From assembly GCF_024054035.1 (NCBI RefSeq), contig NZ_JAMXQU010000003.1, forward strand, positions 1 through 64,000: 64,000 nucleotides of DNA. Direction: 5' to 3'. Made by a program: the position numbers and the translations under genes. This document shows, piece after piece, positions 37,902 to 46,980 of the stretch; positions within the stretch are counted from its first letter, which is position 1, and each line of letters opens with the position of its first letter. The notes below the pieces were generated by a model, which ran no database searches, was not told the DNA's origin, and saw only the letters and a list, made by a program, of their open reading frames with translations. Source of the stretch: Asaia lannensis NBRC 102526 (GTDB taxonomy: Bacteria > Pseudomonadota > Alphaproteobacteria > Acetobacterales > Acetobacteraceae).

Positions 37902-39389
37902 TCAGGCGGTTGCTGGAATACGTCCGTTCTTTTTCTCGAATTCATCAAGGGAGAAAGCCCGCCCGAAGATTTCGATCTGATCTGTCTGCAGATAGACCTG
38001 TGTGCCGGGAATAGTGATACGCACAAAGCGCCCCAGCACACCTTCTTCGCTACGCCATGTGAACGGCGTGCCATCGAGACCGCCGAATATGGGCCCATTC
38101 TGCCTGTCGATGATTTTAGTCCAGAAGAAACGGTCATGAGAAACGTCGACAACAAAACTCGACAGACGCTCCAGGGCTCCATCGAGACGATTGAAAATCA
38201 TGATCTCATGGATATGGCTCAACGCCCCCAGGTCGACCATCCACCAGGGATTGTCCTCAAGAGCTGTATGATGCTGAGGACGCCCGGACAGATGCCCCGA
38301 CACGGCGCGACAGGCATCGTCGTCACGTGAGCCCTCATGAACCGTCGAGATCTGCGTGGCGCGCTTGCCCGCAGAGAGAATCGGCCAGCGGGAGCCCGGG
38401 ACAAGGGTGGAATCCCAGCTTTTGCGGATCAGCGTATTCCAGTAATTGCTGAGATAGCGGTCTTCGACGGCGTTCGTATCGGCATGATAGGCTGCACGCT
38501 CTTCGGCCGTTTTATGGGCCCAGTGACTCTGGGCAGCAAAATCACCCTCGCACCCACGCGCCTGACGACGGGCAAAATCCTGTTCCGAGCGGATATTGAA
38601 ATGAGCGATATACCCTGCCTTGACGAGCCTTTCCCGACGATCTTCAGCGTTCAGAAACGCCCAGGCGTGATCGGGGAAATTCTCGTAATACCCCTCCATC
38701 GATTCACCGAGCATGTTACAGGCCCTGAGCGGCACGCCCAGTCCGAACAGGTCGTGCTGAATAGCGATGTGCGGGTTTTCGGATGACGCACGATAGGAAA
38801 CGGCACCGGCTTTCGCCAGGATCTTGGTGAACGGCGATGCGCCGCTTTCACGGAACCGGTAGTTACGCAGCACGCCGTTCGAAGGGCGTTCATGATGCCC
38901 GCCATGCCCATAACCGCACCAGTTGAGATAGATCGCGTCGTGATCGGCGCCGAAGCGGGCACTGACGCTACGGATATCGTTGCTGCCAGGAAGGCAGACA
39001 TACTCATCCAGATCGAGGAACATCAACCAGCGTGTTTCATGCACGTAATGGCGCAGGAAATGACGGTACATCTGAAGCTGCTGACCGACATAACGGTAGT
39101 GATGGAACGTCACGAAAGGCTTGTCGCCCTGCAGGAAGGGCATCACCGCTTCATAAAGCGCTGAAGGATCGTCATCGTTGCAGTAGAGGTAGACGTGATC
39201 GAAACCGATGGAACGATGATAGGTCAGCCACTCGGCAACGCTGTCGGCCTCCCATCGGGCACAAGCCACAAGCACATGCTGATAGAGCGGTTTTGGCCAT
39301 AAACCCTTGTTGCGCGCAACGGCAACGGGCAACTTACCGAACCCCTGCAAATCGGCAGAGACGCTCTTTGATGTTCTCGACGGCGCCAT
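37902..39389 (-). CDS. glycosyltransferase (family 2/92-like) with C-terminal discoidin-like domain
   Basis: A 495-residue cytoplasmic protein with no signal peptide. Residues about 35-300 match the glycosyltransferase family 2 subgroup with a short catalytic core: LVACARWEADSVAEWLTYHRSIGFDHVYLY, then the metal-binding MFLDLDEYV and NWCGYGHGG. The last 150 residues resemble an F5/8-type (discoidin) domain: DNPWWMVDLGALSHIHEIMIFNRLD, then FVRITIPG and LQTDQIEIFG. The donor, acceptor and product are unknown. It diverges from an AGE-family sugar isomerase across 309 bases, which may point to surface polysaccharide work. Confidence 0.8.
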   Translation of the reverse strand: MAPSRTSKSVSADLQGFGKLPVAVARNKGLWPKPLYQHVLVACARWEADSVAEWLTYHRSIGFDHVYLYCNDDDPSALYEAVMPFLQGDKPFVTFHHYRYVGQQLQMYRHFLRHYVHETRWLMFLDLDEYVCLPGSNDIRSVSARFGADHDAIYLNWCGYGHGGHHERPSNGVLRNYRFRESGASPFTKILAKAGAVSYRASSENPHIAIQHDLFGLGVPLRACNMLGESMEGYYENFPDHAWAFLNAEDRRERLVKAGYIAHFNIRSEQDFARRQARGCEGDFAAQSHWAHKTAEERAAYHADTNAVEDRYLSNYWNTLIRKSWDSTLVPGSRWPILSAGKRATQISTVHEGSRDDDACRAVSGHLSGRPQHHTALEDNPWWMVDLGALSHIHEIMIFNRLDGALERLSSFVVDVSHDRFFWTKIIDRQNGPIFGGLDGTPFTWRSEEGVLGRFVRITIPGTQVYLQTDQIEIFGRAFSLDEFEKKNGRIPATA

Positions 39390-39698
39390 GTCTGTTCTTG
39401 TCTTCCTGCTTAGAATGTCCAGCCGCTCTGCACGCGGCGCACGCCCCTCATAAGGTCGTCACTCCCTGAACCATAGTGAATTCTTGTGACACGCCGTCGG
39501 AAAGGCTCGCCCATGAATTTGCCCGCGCAGCAGCTGCAAGCGGCTCAGGGCACCCTGCCGAACCGGGAAGCGGCACGATGACGAAACATTGCCTCAGCGC
39601 CTGAGTGGAGATGGCGCGCAACTCATACCGCTGCGAAGCGTGTTGACCGGGTGATCTCGATAATCGGCCGATGACCGGCCACGAACGGAACCCGACCA
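39390..39698. other. divergent intergenic region without a recognised gene
   Basis: 309 bases between the glycosyltransferase (left) and the AGE-family gene (right). It should hold both promoters. Only weak short repeats are visible, such as CTCAG/CTGAG at 39593-39605. The TTGACC at 39642 and GATAAT nearby are too close together to be a promoter. The AGE gene has only a weak GGAA as ribosome-binding site. Confidence 0.4.
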
Positions 39699-40955
39699 AT
39701 GACCGATCTGCTCTCCCCTATGCTCCTCCCTGAAACAAGCTGGGTGCGTCGCTCCGCACATCGTCTTTGGCTGGCTGCCGAGGGGCGTCGCCTGCTTCGT
39801 TTTGCCATGGCTTCGCGTATGGAGGGCGGATTCGGAGCACTCGGACGCGACGGTCGCCTGCCTGAAGGGGCGGAGCCGGATGGTATCCTCACAGCACGCA
39901 TGGTTCACACGTTCTCCATGGCGGCGCTTCAGGGCATTCCAGGCTGCCTGCCTCTGGTGCGTCATGGTGTCAAAGCCCTGCTTGGCCCCCTTCACGACAA
40001 GGAGCATGGCGGCTGGTACGAATCCCCCTCGGCACGCGATCATCGCAAACAGGCATATCTGCACGCCTTCGTCGCCCTTGCCGGCTCTTCAGCCACACTG
40101 CTTGGCGTCGAGGGCGGTGAAAAACTGCTTTCTCTCGCCACCGACGTTCTGGAGACCCGTTACTGGTCCGAGGACGAAGGCGTCATGTGCGAGAGCTTTG
40201 CGGCAGACTGGAGCGACGAAGAAAATTACCGGGGCGCGAACGCGAACATGCATTCGACCGAAGCCTGTCTCGCCCTCGCCGATATTACCGGAGACGAGAA
40301 ATGGCTCGATCGTGCCCATCGTATCGTCCATCGCTTCGTCCACGAGATTGCAGGCAATCACGACTACTGCATGCCTGAGCATTTCGATCGTGCCTGGACG
40401 CTCATGCGCGACTACAACAAGGACAAGCCCACCGATCCGCTGCGCCCCTATGGCATGACGCCCGGCCATTTTGCGGAATGGGCCCATCTTACCCTCAAGG
40501 TCGAGGCCGCTCTTCTACGCCGCGAAGGCGTTGCACCTGGGTGGATGCTCCACGACGCACGCGCCCTGCTCGACTCAGCCCTGCGCTATGGCTGGGCGCC
40601 CGATGGCGAACCGGGCATGATCTATACGATCGACTGGGACCACAAACCGGTTGTCACGGTACGCGCGCACTGGGTGCAGGCAGAAACCGTGACCGCAGCC
40701 GTCAACCTGCTCAAGCGCACCGGCAGCCCGGCCTACGAAACCTGGTATCGAAAGGTCTGGGACTACATCGCCAGCACGCTGATCGATCATGAACATGGCG
40801 GATGGCGTAACGAGGTCGATGCAACGGGCAGGATTTCGGGTGAGGTCTACCCGGACAAGGCTGATCTCTATCATGCCTTCCAGGCAACCGTAGCGCCGAT
40901 CCTGCCTCTGTCCCCCTGCCTGACGCTGGCTTTGAGAGAGTCCGATATCGTCTGA
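39699..40955 (+). CDS. AGE family epimerase/isomerase
   Basis: A cytoplasmic (alpha/alpha)6-barrel protein of the N-acylglucosamine 2-epimerase superfamily. The 418 residues include LHDKEHGGWYES, YLHAFVALAGSSATLLG, EDEGVMCESF, NANMHSTEACLALADITGD, and DHEHGGWRNEVD. The His-rich stretches line the active site in YihS-like ketose/aldose isomerases and mannose isomerases. Substrate not assignable; candidates are free or phosphorylated hexoses such as mannose/fructose. Export signals are absent. It is alone on its strand, next to a glycosyltransferase that diverges from it. Confidence 0.85.
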   Translation: MTDLLSPMLLPETSWVRRSAHRLWLAAEGRRLLRFAMASRMEGGFGALGRDGRLPEGAEPDGILTARMVHTFSMAALQGIPGCLPLVRHGVKALLGPLHDKEHGGWYESPSARDHRKQAYLHAFVALAGSSATLLGVEGGEKLLSLATDVLETRYWSEDEGVMCESFAADWSDEENYRGANANMHSTEACLALADITGDEKWLDRAHRIVHRFVHEIAGNHDYCMPEHFDRAWTLMRDYNKDKPTDPLRPYGMTPGHFAEWAHLTLKVEAALLRREGVAPGWMLHDARALLDSALRYGWAPDGEPGMIYTIDWDHKPVVTVRAHWVQAETVTAAVNLLKRTGSPAYETWYRKVWDYIASTLIDHEHGGWRNEVDATGRISGEVYPDKADLYHAFQATVAPILPLSPCLTLALRESDIV

Positions 40956-41092
40956 TTTGCATCGCCATCCTGTCGACAGGCGCTGAAATACTCACTGCCT
41001 GCCGACAGCTCGATCCACAATGCCTGTGCAGGGAAAGACGATGCGACAGACGGAAAGCAGAGGGACTGAGAAGAGTTTACTCTCTTACGCTG

Positions 41093-41851
41093 TCACTCCG
41101 TTCCACCGGGTGTGTCGATATGGTCGTAGCCGGACGAGCCCGGGGGGGCGCCGCGCGGAATGGGCGGCTCATCCGAGATATGGATCGCCTGCAAACGGTC
41201 CGGGCCAAGTCGTTTGGCAACGACAAGCTTGCCGTAAGCCGTCTGGTAACCATAGCCCTCAGCATAAAGCGGGGCATTCAGCTTGAGAAACTGCGTACGC
41301 GCCCCTGCGGCAGGTACGCGTATCACCGTTCCATCGGTGAGAATGGCCCCATTGAGAGCGCCATCTCCATCGTGAAGCAGTCGGGCGATTTTGCCCTCTG
41401 CACTCGCCGGGGGAGCTGCTGTGACCAGTTCGGGCAACGGAGACGCGCAGAGGTCCTGCTTGCCGCTCAGCGCAAACGCACGCACGAGATGCAACGAGGG
41501 TGCAGCGAGCCCCTTGACTACCAGCGTGGCCCCAGCGCGCAGATGATGATCCTGTGCCGCAAGACCGGGTGGCATTTCAACCTCGGTCCCATCGGTCAGC
41601 AACGCGCCAACGGCATCGCCCTGGGTTCCGGGCAAAAGGCGCTCGACCTTGCCAGAAAAACGCGGCAACGAAGTGAGGTCGAACACGCAGCCCGATCTCG
41701 TCGAGAGATCTGCCTCTGCCTGAACCTGTCCTGCCGTCGCTCTGACAGGTGCAGACCCTGAAGGCGCAGCATTCCCGCTGCCAATACCCATGGCTCCGGC
41801 CAGCAGCGCCATACCTGCCAGCTTCAGGGTCATCTGCCGTGCTGCACTCAT
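41093..41851 (-). CDS. exported DUF5666 domain protein
   Basis: A 252-residue secreted or periplasmic protein. The start is ATG 41851 because GGAGG lies five bases upstream; the frame stays open into purH. It begins with a signal peptide (MTLKLAGMALLAGAMGIGSGNA). The body has repeated beta-rich OB-like units of the DUF5666 type: FSGKVERLLPGTQGDAVGALL, DGTEVEMPPGL, LRAGATLVVKGL, then a second copy (GKIARLLHDGDGALNGAIL, DGTVIRVP). The role is unknown; such domains are thought to bind small ligands or surfaces. It lies downstream of purH, on the same strand, 148 bases away. Confidence 0.75.
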   Translation of the reverse strand: MSAARQMTLKLAGMALLAGAMGIGSGNAAPSGSAPVRATAGQVQAEADLSTRSGCVFDLTSLPRFSGKVERLLPGTQGDAVGALLTDGTEVEMPPGLAAQDHHLRAGATLVVKGLAAPSLHLVRAFALSGKQDLCASPLPELVTAAPPASAEGKIARLLHDGDGALNGAILTDGTVIRVPAAGARTQFLKLNAPLYAEGYGYQTAYGKLVVAKRLGPDRLQAIHISDEPPIPRGAPPGSSGYDHIDTPGGTE

Positions 41852-41999
41852 TCTCGCCTCCATGCCAACTTCTCTGTATCGGCCCTGTTTCTCGATGCGG
41901 CCCGCGCTGAACGGACTCAGCACTGTTTGCGGGTCAATCAGAGGATAAAAGAGCGAGCCACCAGCCTGCGAAGCGCACGCGGATGGCTTGCGATCGTTA

Positions 42000-43580
42000 T
42001 CAGTGACGGAAGTGACGCATGCCGGTGAAGACCATGGCAATCCCTGCTGCATCGGCCGCATCGATGACTTCCTGGTCGCGTATGGAGCCGCCCGGCTGGA
42101 TCACCGCCACCGCGCCGGCGGCAATCACGCTTTCCAGCCCGTCGGCAAACGGGAAGAAGGCGTCGGATGCTGCGACAGACCCCTTGGTCAGAGCCTCGTT
42201 CTCACCGGCCACTTCGGCTGCGTCGAGGCTCTTTCGTGCCGCGATACGCGCTGAATCGACGCGCGACATCTGACCGGCGCCAATGCCGACTGTCGCCCCT
42301 GCCTTGGCATAAATCACGGCATTGGACTTCACATGCTTGGCGACGCGGAAGGCAAAGAGAAGATCGGCCATTTCGGCGGCTGTAGGGGCGCGCTTGGTGA
42401 CCACGCGGCATTCTGCCTCGCTCACCTGACCGGCATCGCGGCTCTGCGCGAGAAAACCGCCAGCCACCGATTTGAACGTCATGCCCTCGGCCGTTGCAGA
42501 CGGGACACCCCCCGTCAGCAACAGGCGCAGGTTTTTCTTGCGGCTCAGAACTGCGCGTGCCCCTTCCGTCGCATCGGGCGCCACAATCACCTCGGTGAAG
42601 ATCGTCGCGATCTGCTCCGCCGTTGCCTCGTCCAGCGTGCGATTGAGCGCCACAATACCGCCGAATGCCGAAACCGGATCGCATTTCAACGCAGCAGCCC
42701 ATGCAGCCTCAAGCGTATCGGCGCTGGCAACACCACAGGGATTGGCGTGCTTGACGATCACAACCGACGGCGCGTCGAACTCGGCCACAGCCTCAAAAGC
42801 CGCATCCGTGTCGTTGAGGTTATTGTAGCTGAGTGCCTTGCCCTGGATCTGCGTTGCCGTCGCAATACCGAAACGCTTCTCGCCGGTGACGTAGAACGCA
42901 GCCTTCTGATGGGGATTCTCCCCGTAGCGCAGCGATTCACGGCGGGTTCCGGCTACGGTCATCGTCTCAGGCAGCACGTCGCCGCGCTGCTCGGCAAACC
43001 AGCGCGCGATCATCGCATCGTACGCTGCGGTATGGGCATAGGCCGCACCGGCCCAATGCTGACGCTCGGCAAGCGTCGAGCCACCTGCATCAAGCGAGGC
43101 AATCAGAGCCTCATATTGTGCGGACTCTGTCAGTATCACGACGTGATCGTGGTTTTTGGCCGCCGCACGGATCATTGCCGGCCCACCGATATCGATGTTC
43201 TCAATGCAGTCTTCAGGACCCGCACCCGAGGCAACCGTTGCTGCAAAGGGGTAGAGATTGACGCAAACCAGATCGATCGGCGCAATACCGTGCTCGTCCA
43301 TCTGGGCCTTGTGAGAGGCCAGATCGCGACGACCGAGAATGCCGCCATGGATCTGCGGAACGAGGGTCTTCACGCGACCGTCCAGAATTTCGGGGAAACC
43401 GGTATGATCGGACACATCGGTGACCGGCAGCCCGGCATCGCGCAGGGCCTTGGCAGAGCCTCCGGTCGAGAGCAGCTGTGCCCCGTGGGCCACGAGCGCC
43501 TTGCCCAGGTCGATCAGACCCGCCTTGTCGGAAACTGAAAGAAGGGCCCGACGAATGGGCTGGCGATCGGCAGAGGTCAT
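42000..43580 (-). CDS. purH: bifunctional AICAR formyltransferase / IMP cyclohydrolase
   Basis: Carries out the last two steps of IMP synthesis. The 526-residue protein has the N-terminal MGS-like cyclohydrolase domain ([51 protein letters not shown]) and the C-terminal formyltransferase domain ([25 protein letters not shown]). The terminal [20 protein letters not shown] is family-typical. Standard length and composition. Confidence 0.97.
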   Translation of the reverse strand: MTSADRQPIRRALLSVSDKAGLIDLGKALVAHGAQLLSTGGSAKALRDAGLPVTDVSDHTGFPEILDGRVKTLVPQIHGGILGRRDLASHKAQMDEHGIAPIDLVCVNLYPFAATVASGAGPEDCIENIDIGGPAMIRAAAKNHDHVVILTESAQYEALIASLDAGGSTLAERQHWAGAAYAHTAAYDAMIARWFAEQRGDVLPETMTVAGTRRESLRYGENPHQKAAFYVTGEKRFGIATATQIQGKALSYNNLNDTDAAFEAVAEFDAPSVVIVKHANPCGVASADTLEAAWAAALKCDPVSAFGGIVALNRTLDEATAEQIATIFTEVIVAPDATEGARAVLSRKKNLRLLLTGGVPSATAEGMTFKSVAGGFLAQSRDAGQVSEAECRVVTKRAPTAAEMADLLFAFRVAKHVKSNAVIYAKAGATVGIGAGQMSRVDSARIAARKSLDAAEVAGENEALTKGSVAASDAFFPFADGLESVIAAGAVAVIQPGGSIRDQEVIDAADAAGIAMVFTGMRHFRH

Positions 43581-43633
43581 GACTGGCTCCGGAATGGCAG
43601 ATTTCTGAGCTGCTCATAGGCCGACAAGGCTTT

Positions 43634-44203
43634 TTAGGCAATGAACGCCATATGATGCTTCGGCAATGATCGTCCGCGATGGGAACCCGTCGCGGATTGC
43701 AGGAAAGCGGGCCTGTTATTCTGCACAAGACACAGATAGCTCATGTATCCCAGCCCTCCGAGGCAGAAGAGCAAAAGCAGGTACTCGCGAAAGCTGCCTG
43801 TCTTGGCGTGCGGCCACAACGCCAAGCGGCCACGTGCCAGGGGGTAAAGCGCCCAGCATCCGCCAGTCATGAGGTCAGCCACGATATGACTGACATAACC
43901 GACGAGAAACCCGCCGAAGGGAGAATACAAGCCTGCTGCGCCCAGCCATCCGATCAGCGCCAGCGCAAGCACCCCCGGCACAGCCAGCGAGTGGGTGACG
44001 GTTCTGTGGCCCACCAGACGGGACAGAGGGCGAGAGAGCCAGGGGACCCGACAGCCCAGCATCGAGCGTTCGGTATCGAGATCGGGCGCAAGACTGCCGA
44101 GTGCCGCGCTCATGAGGGTGGCCAGCGAGAATGGCACCCATCCTGCGGCAGACGCAGTAGCAGCACTCGCAACACCCAGAACGATATGAGAACGTCCGAT
44201 CAT
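43634..44203 (-). CDS. YdjM-like membrane-bound metal-dependent hydrolase family protein
   Basis: A 189-residue inner-membrane protein with about four hydrophobic segments. The LexA-binding/YdjM (DUF457) family motifs are present: GRSHIVLGVA with an early His, SLAPDLDTERSMLG with two Asp, GHRTVTHSL and SHIVADLMTGG. These His and Asp residues form a putative metal site related to phospholipase C-like folds. The function is unproven. It stands upstream of purH on the same strand with 53 bases between, so it may be co-transcribed. Confidence 0.82.
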   Translation of the reverse strand: MIGRSHIVLGVASAATASAAGWVPFSLATLMSAALGSLAPDLDTERSMLGCRVPWLSRPLSRLVGHRTVTHSLAVPGVLALALIGWLGAAGLYSPFGGFLVGYVSHIVADLMTGGCWALYPLARGRLALWPHAKTGSFREYLLLLFCLGGLGYMSYLCLVQNNRPAFLQSATGSHRGRSLPKHHMAFIA

Positions 44204-44389
44204 AGCGCCTTATGACACCACTGAGACTCTTGCGTCCAGTATTCTGATTCTAAACGATACTCATTTATTTCTGATACTCATCTCCCGCCGTCAAAATGCA
44301 GACAGGAAGATGCCTTGGCTCACAGGGATCCCTCTCAGCGATCCGATGAATTCTACGATGAACCAGATTCTCAGGAACTCATCTTATCT

Positions 44390-45886
44390 CTATGATTTTT
44401 CAGAATTATTTTCCATGAACGGTCCATACTCCCACCCACCACCGAGCGCCCGATAGAGAGAAACGAACGCCGTCGCGACCTGTATCCGGTTTGCGGAATA
44501 CGCTGCCTCTGCGGCGAGGGCCGCGGTTTCGGCGGCGTCGACCTGCAGGAAATCCACAGCACCCTGGCTATAGCGTACACGGGCGATAGCGACGGCCTTC
44601 CGGCTTTCCTGCCAGGCCGTCTGCGTCTGCACCAGACGCTTCTGCGACTGCGCATAGGCGGTTAGAGCATTGTCCACCTCGTTCCAGGCGGTCGTGACCG
44701 TATGGCGGTAGGCGAGAGCCGCGTCTTTTTGCTCGGCCTTGCGCAGGGCCAGCGTTCCTCTCAGGCGGCCGCCCTCGAATAGCGGAACCGACAGCGTCGG
44801 CCCCGTGGCAAACTGTCGTGAAGGCAGCGAGAAGAAGCTGGCCGCTGACAGGGTTTGCGTTCCCATCTGCCCCGTCAGCGTGATGTCAGGATAAAACGCA
44901 GCAATGGCCACCCCGACACCTGCCGTCGCCGCATGAAGGCGCGCCTCAGCTTCGCGAATATCGGGGCGACGGCGCGCCAGAGCCGATGGGAGGCCTATCG
45001 GGGCATTGGGCACAATACCGGGCATCGTTCCGTCATGACGCGCCAGCTCATCGGACAGACTACGCGGTGGCTCGTCAAGCAGCAGACCGATCGCATTGAT
45101 CAGGGCGCTTTCGGCGTTGCGCAGGCTGGGCAGAGCAGAGGCCGTATTGGCCTGCTCAGTACGTGCCTGGGCAAGATCGAGCGTTGTGGCTGCACCATTA
45201 CCGAAGCGGGATTCGACAAGCGCGACATCATGGTCCGACACTGCCATATGACGTTCGGTGATGCCGATCTGATCCTGAACGCCCCTGAGCTGCATATAGC
45301 TATCGACGAGCGTGGCCAGCGTACTCAGGGCAAGGCCGTGCCGTGCCTCGACTGCGGCTTCCTGTGTGGCATGCTGAGCCTCCACAGCACGTCTTATCTG
45401 CCCGAACAGGTCGAGATCCCAAGAGGCGCCAAGCGTATTCTGGAAAAAATCGTATTCGTTCGGTGCGCCTGCACGCGGCTGCACCAGCGAGATAAACCCT
45501 GTTTCACTCTGATGGGTGCGCGCATAGGACCCCGCCCAGTTCAGGCTGGGCAAACCCTGAGCGGCGGCGATACGCGTTTGCGACCGCGCTTCTGCAATAC
45601 GCTGCATGCCGCGTTGCAGGTCGATATTCTGCACGGCCAGCCGGTCGATCAGATGGTTCAGTTCCGGATCGTTAAAGCGCTTCCACCACGCAATATCGAC
45701 CGGCCCACCATAGGTGGTACCCGCAACATCCCGAGGCTCGGCCTCGAAATCTGAGGGTGAAATCACATCCGGGCGTTTGAAGTCCGGCCCAAGCGTACAC
45801 CCCCCCAGGCCGAGCAGGCCGATGCCCGACGCAGCCAGGATCACGCGGCGACGCGGGGCGCCATATCCGCGGAACACGGCGCTCAT
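44390..45886 (-). CDS. outer-membrane efflux lipoprotein (NodT/OprM family)
   Basis: The outer-membrane channel of a tripartite drug efflux system. The 498-residue protein has a lipoprotein signal with lipobox LGGC near residue 30 (GLLGLGGCTLGPDFKRPDV), followed by a duplicated coiled-coil and beta-strand TolC-like domain. Typical segments are AVQNIDLQRGMQRIAEARSQ, RRPDIREAEARLHAATAGVG and FYPDITLTGQMG. It overlaps the upstream HlyD-type gene by four bases and belongs to the MFS-HlyD-OMF operon. The cargo is unknown. Confidence 0.92.
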   Translation of the reverse strand: MSAVFRGYGAPRRRVILAASGIGLLGLGGCTLGPDFKRPDVISPSDFEAEPRDVAGTTYGGPVDIAWWKRFNDPELNHLIDRLAVQNIDLQRGMQRIAEARSQTRIAAAQGLPSLNWAGSYARTHQSETGFISLVQPRAGAPNEYDFFQNTLGASWDLDLFGQIRRAVEAQHATQEAAVEARHGLALSTLATLVDSYMQLRGVQDQIGITERHMAVSDHDVALVESRFGNGAATTLDLAQARTEQANTASALPSLRNAESALINAIGLLLDEPPRSLSDELARHDGTMPGIVPNAPIGLPSALARRRPDIREAEARLHAATAGVGVAIAAFYPDITLTGQMGTQTLSAASFFSLPSRQFATGPTLSVPLFEGGRLRGTLALRKAEQKDAALAYRHTVTTAWNEVDNALTAYAQSQKRLVQTQTAWQESRKAVAIARVRYSQGAVDFLQVDAAETAALAAEAAYSANRIQVATAFVSLYRALGGGWEYGPFMENNSEKS

Positions 45887-46977
45887 CGCGCCGTAATTCC
45901 TGCCGTGCTGTGCTTTTGCTCGTTCACAACGTTTTCAAGATGCGTATCGACGGTGGTCTCGACCGAAAAACCCATGCGCAGCAGCTTCGCGAGGGGTTGA
46001 CCGGGTGCCACGACAATCTTGACAGGAAGGCGCTGAACGATCTTGGTGAAGTTGCCCGTGGCGTTCTCGGGTGCGATCGGCGCAAAGGCTGCACCCGAAG
46101 CCGGCGGAATTGAGTCCACAATTCCATCGAGATCCATATCGTAGGCATCGACATGGATACGCGCGTGCTGGCCGGGGCGCATGTGCCGCAAGGCAAGTTC
46201 ACGATAATTCGCCATGATCCAGAGCTGGTCCATGGGCACAAGCGCCATCAACGCGGCGCCCGGTGAGACGTAATTGCCTGACTGGACCGTCTTCTCACCG
46301 ACCATGCCATCGAACGGGGCGCGTATCTGCGTATAGGACAGGTTGAGCTCATCCTGACGTACGACAGCATGATCGATCCTGAGCGCACGCAGGGCCGCTT
46401 CGTGCTTGGCTTTCAGGATCGGTATCTCTGCCTGTGCGGCGACAATACGCGCTTTCATGCTGCGCAGATTGGCCTCCATTTCGCGCATGGAGGCATCCGT
46501 CATCTGACGCTCCTGAGCGGAGCCGGCCCCGGTCTGGGCGAGGTTGTGATAACGCTGGGCATTCTGTCGGGCATAGACAAGTTGCGCCTCTATGCGCCCT
46601 GCCTCCGCCTCGCTCTCCTCGATCATGCTCGGCTGACGCTCGACAGCCGCCTGGGCATCGAGCACGAGTGCTTCGTCACGTGACAGTTCTGCCCGGCTGC
46701 GGGTCAAGGCAGTCTCGTAATCGCGCGGATCGAGCCTGGCCAGAACCTGCCCCGCCCTGACGCTCTGGTTGTCATCGACAAGCACCTCGATCACCTGTCC
46801 GGGCACACGCGGGGCGATCGTGGCATAATGCGCGGTCACATACGCATCATTGGTCCATACCTTGCGGTTCGGCACGAAAATGATCGCGAGAATGACACCG
46901 CAGAATATCACGAGGATCAGGCCTGTGACATAGAACGGCCATTTGGCGGGGCTGCTTTGCTGATCGTCTGAAGCCAT
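45883..46977 (-). CDS. HlyD/EmrA-family membrane fusion protein
   Basis: The periplasmic adaptor of an EmrAB-type efflux pump. The 364-residue protein has one N-terminal membrane anchor (FYVTGLILVIFCGVILAI), the barrel-sandwich lipoyl halves (VIEVLVDDNQSVRAGQVLARLDP and IRAPFDGMVGEKTVQSGNYVSPG) split by an alpha-helical hairpin, and a C-terminal beta barrel. It starts three bases after the MFS pump gene and overlaps the channel gene by four. Confidence 0.93.
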   Translation of the reverse strand: MASDDQQSSPAKWPFYVTGLILVIFCGVILAIIFVPNRKVWTNDAYVTAHYATIAPRVPGQVIEVLVDDNQSVRAGQVLARLDPRDYETALTRSRAELSRDEALVLDAQAAVERQPSMIEESEAEAGRIEAQLVYARQNAQRYHNLAQTGAGSAQERQMTDASMREMEANLRSMKARIVAAQAEIPILKAKHEAALRALRIDHAVVRQDELNLSYTQIRAPFDGMVGEKTVQSGNYVSPGAALMALVPMDQLWIMANYRELALRHMRPGQHARIHVDAYDMDLDGIVDSIPPASGAAFAPIAPENATGNFTKIVQRLPVKIVVAPGQPLAKLLRMGFSVETTVDTHLENVVNEQKHSTAGITAR

Positions 46978-46980
46978 GGG

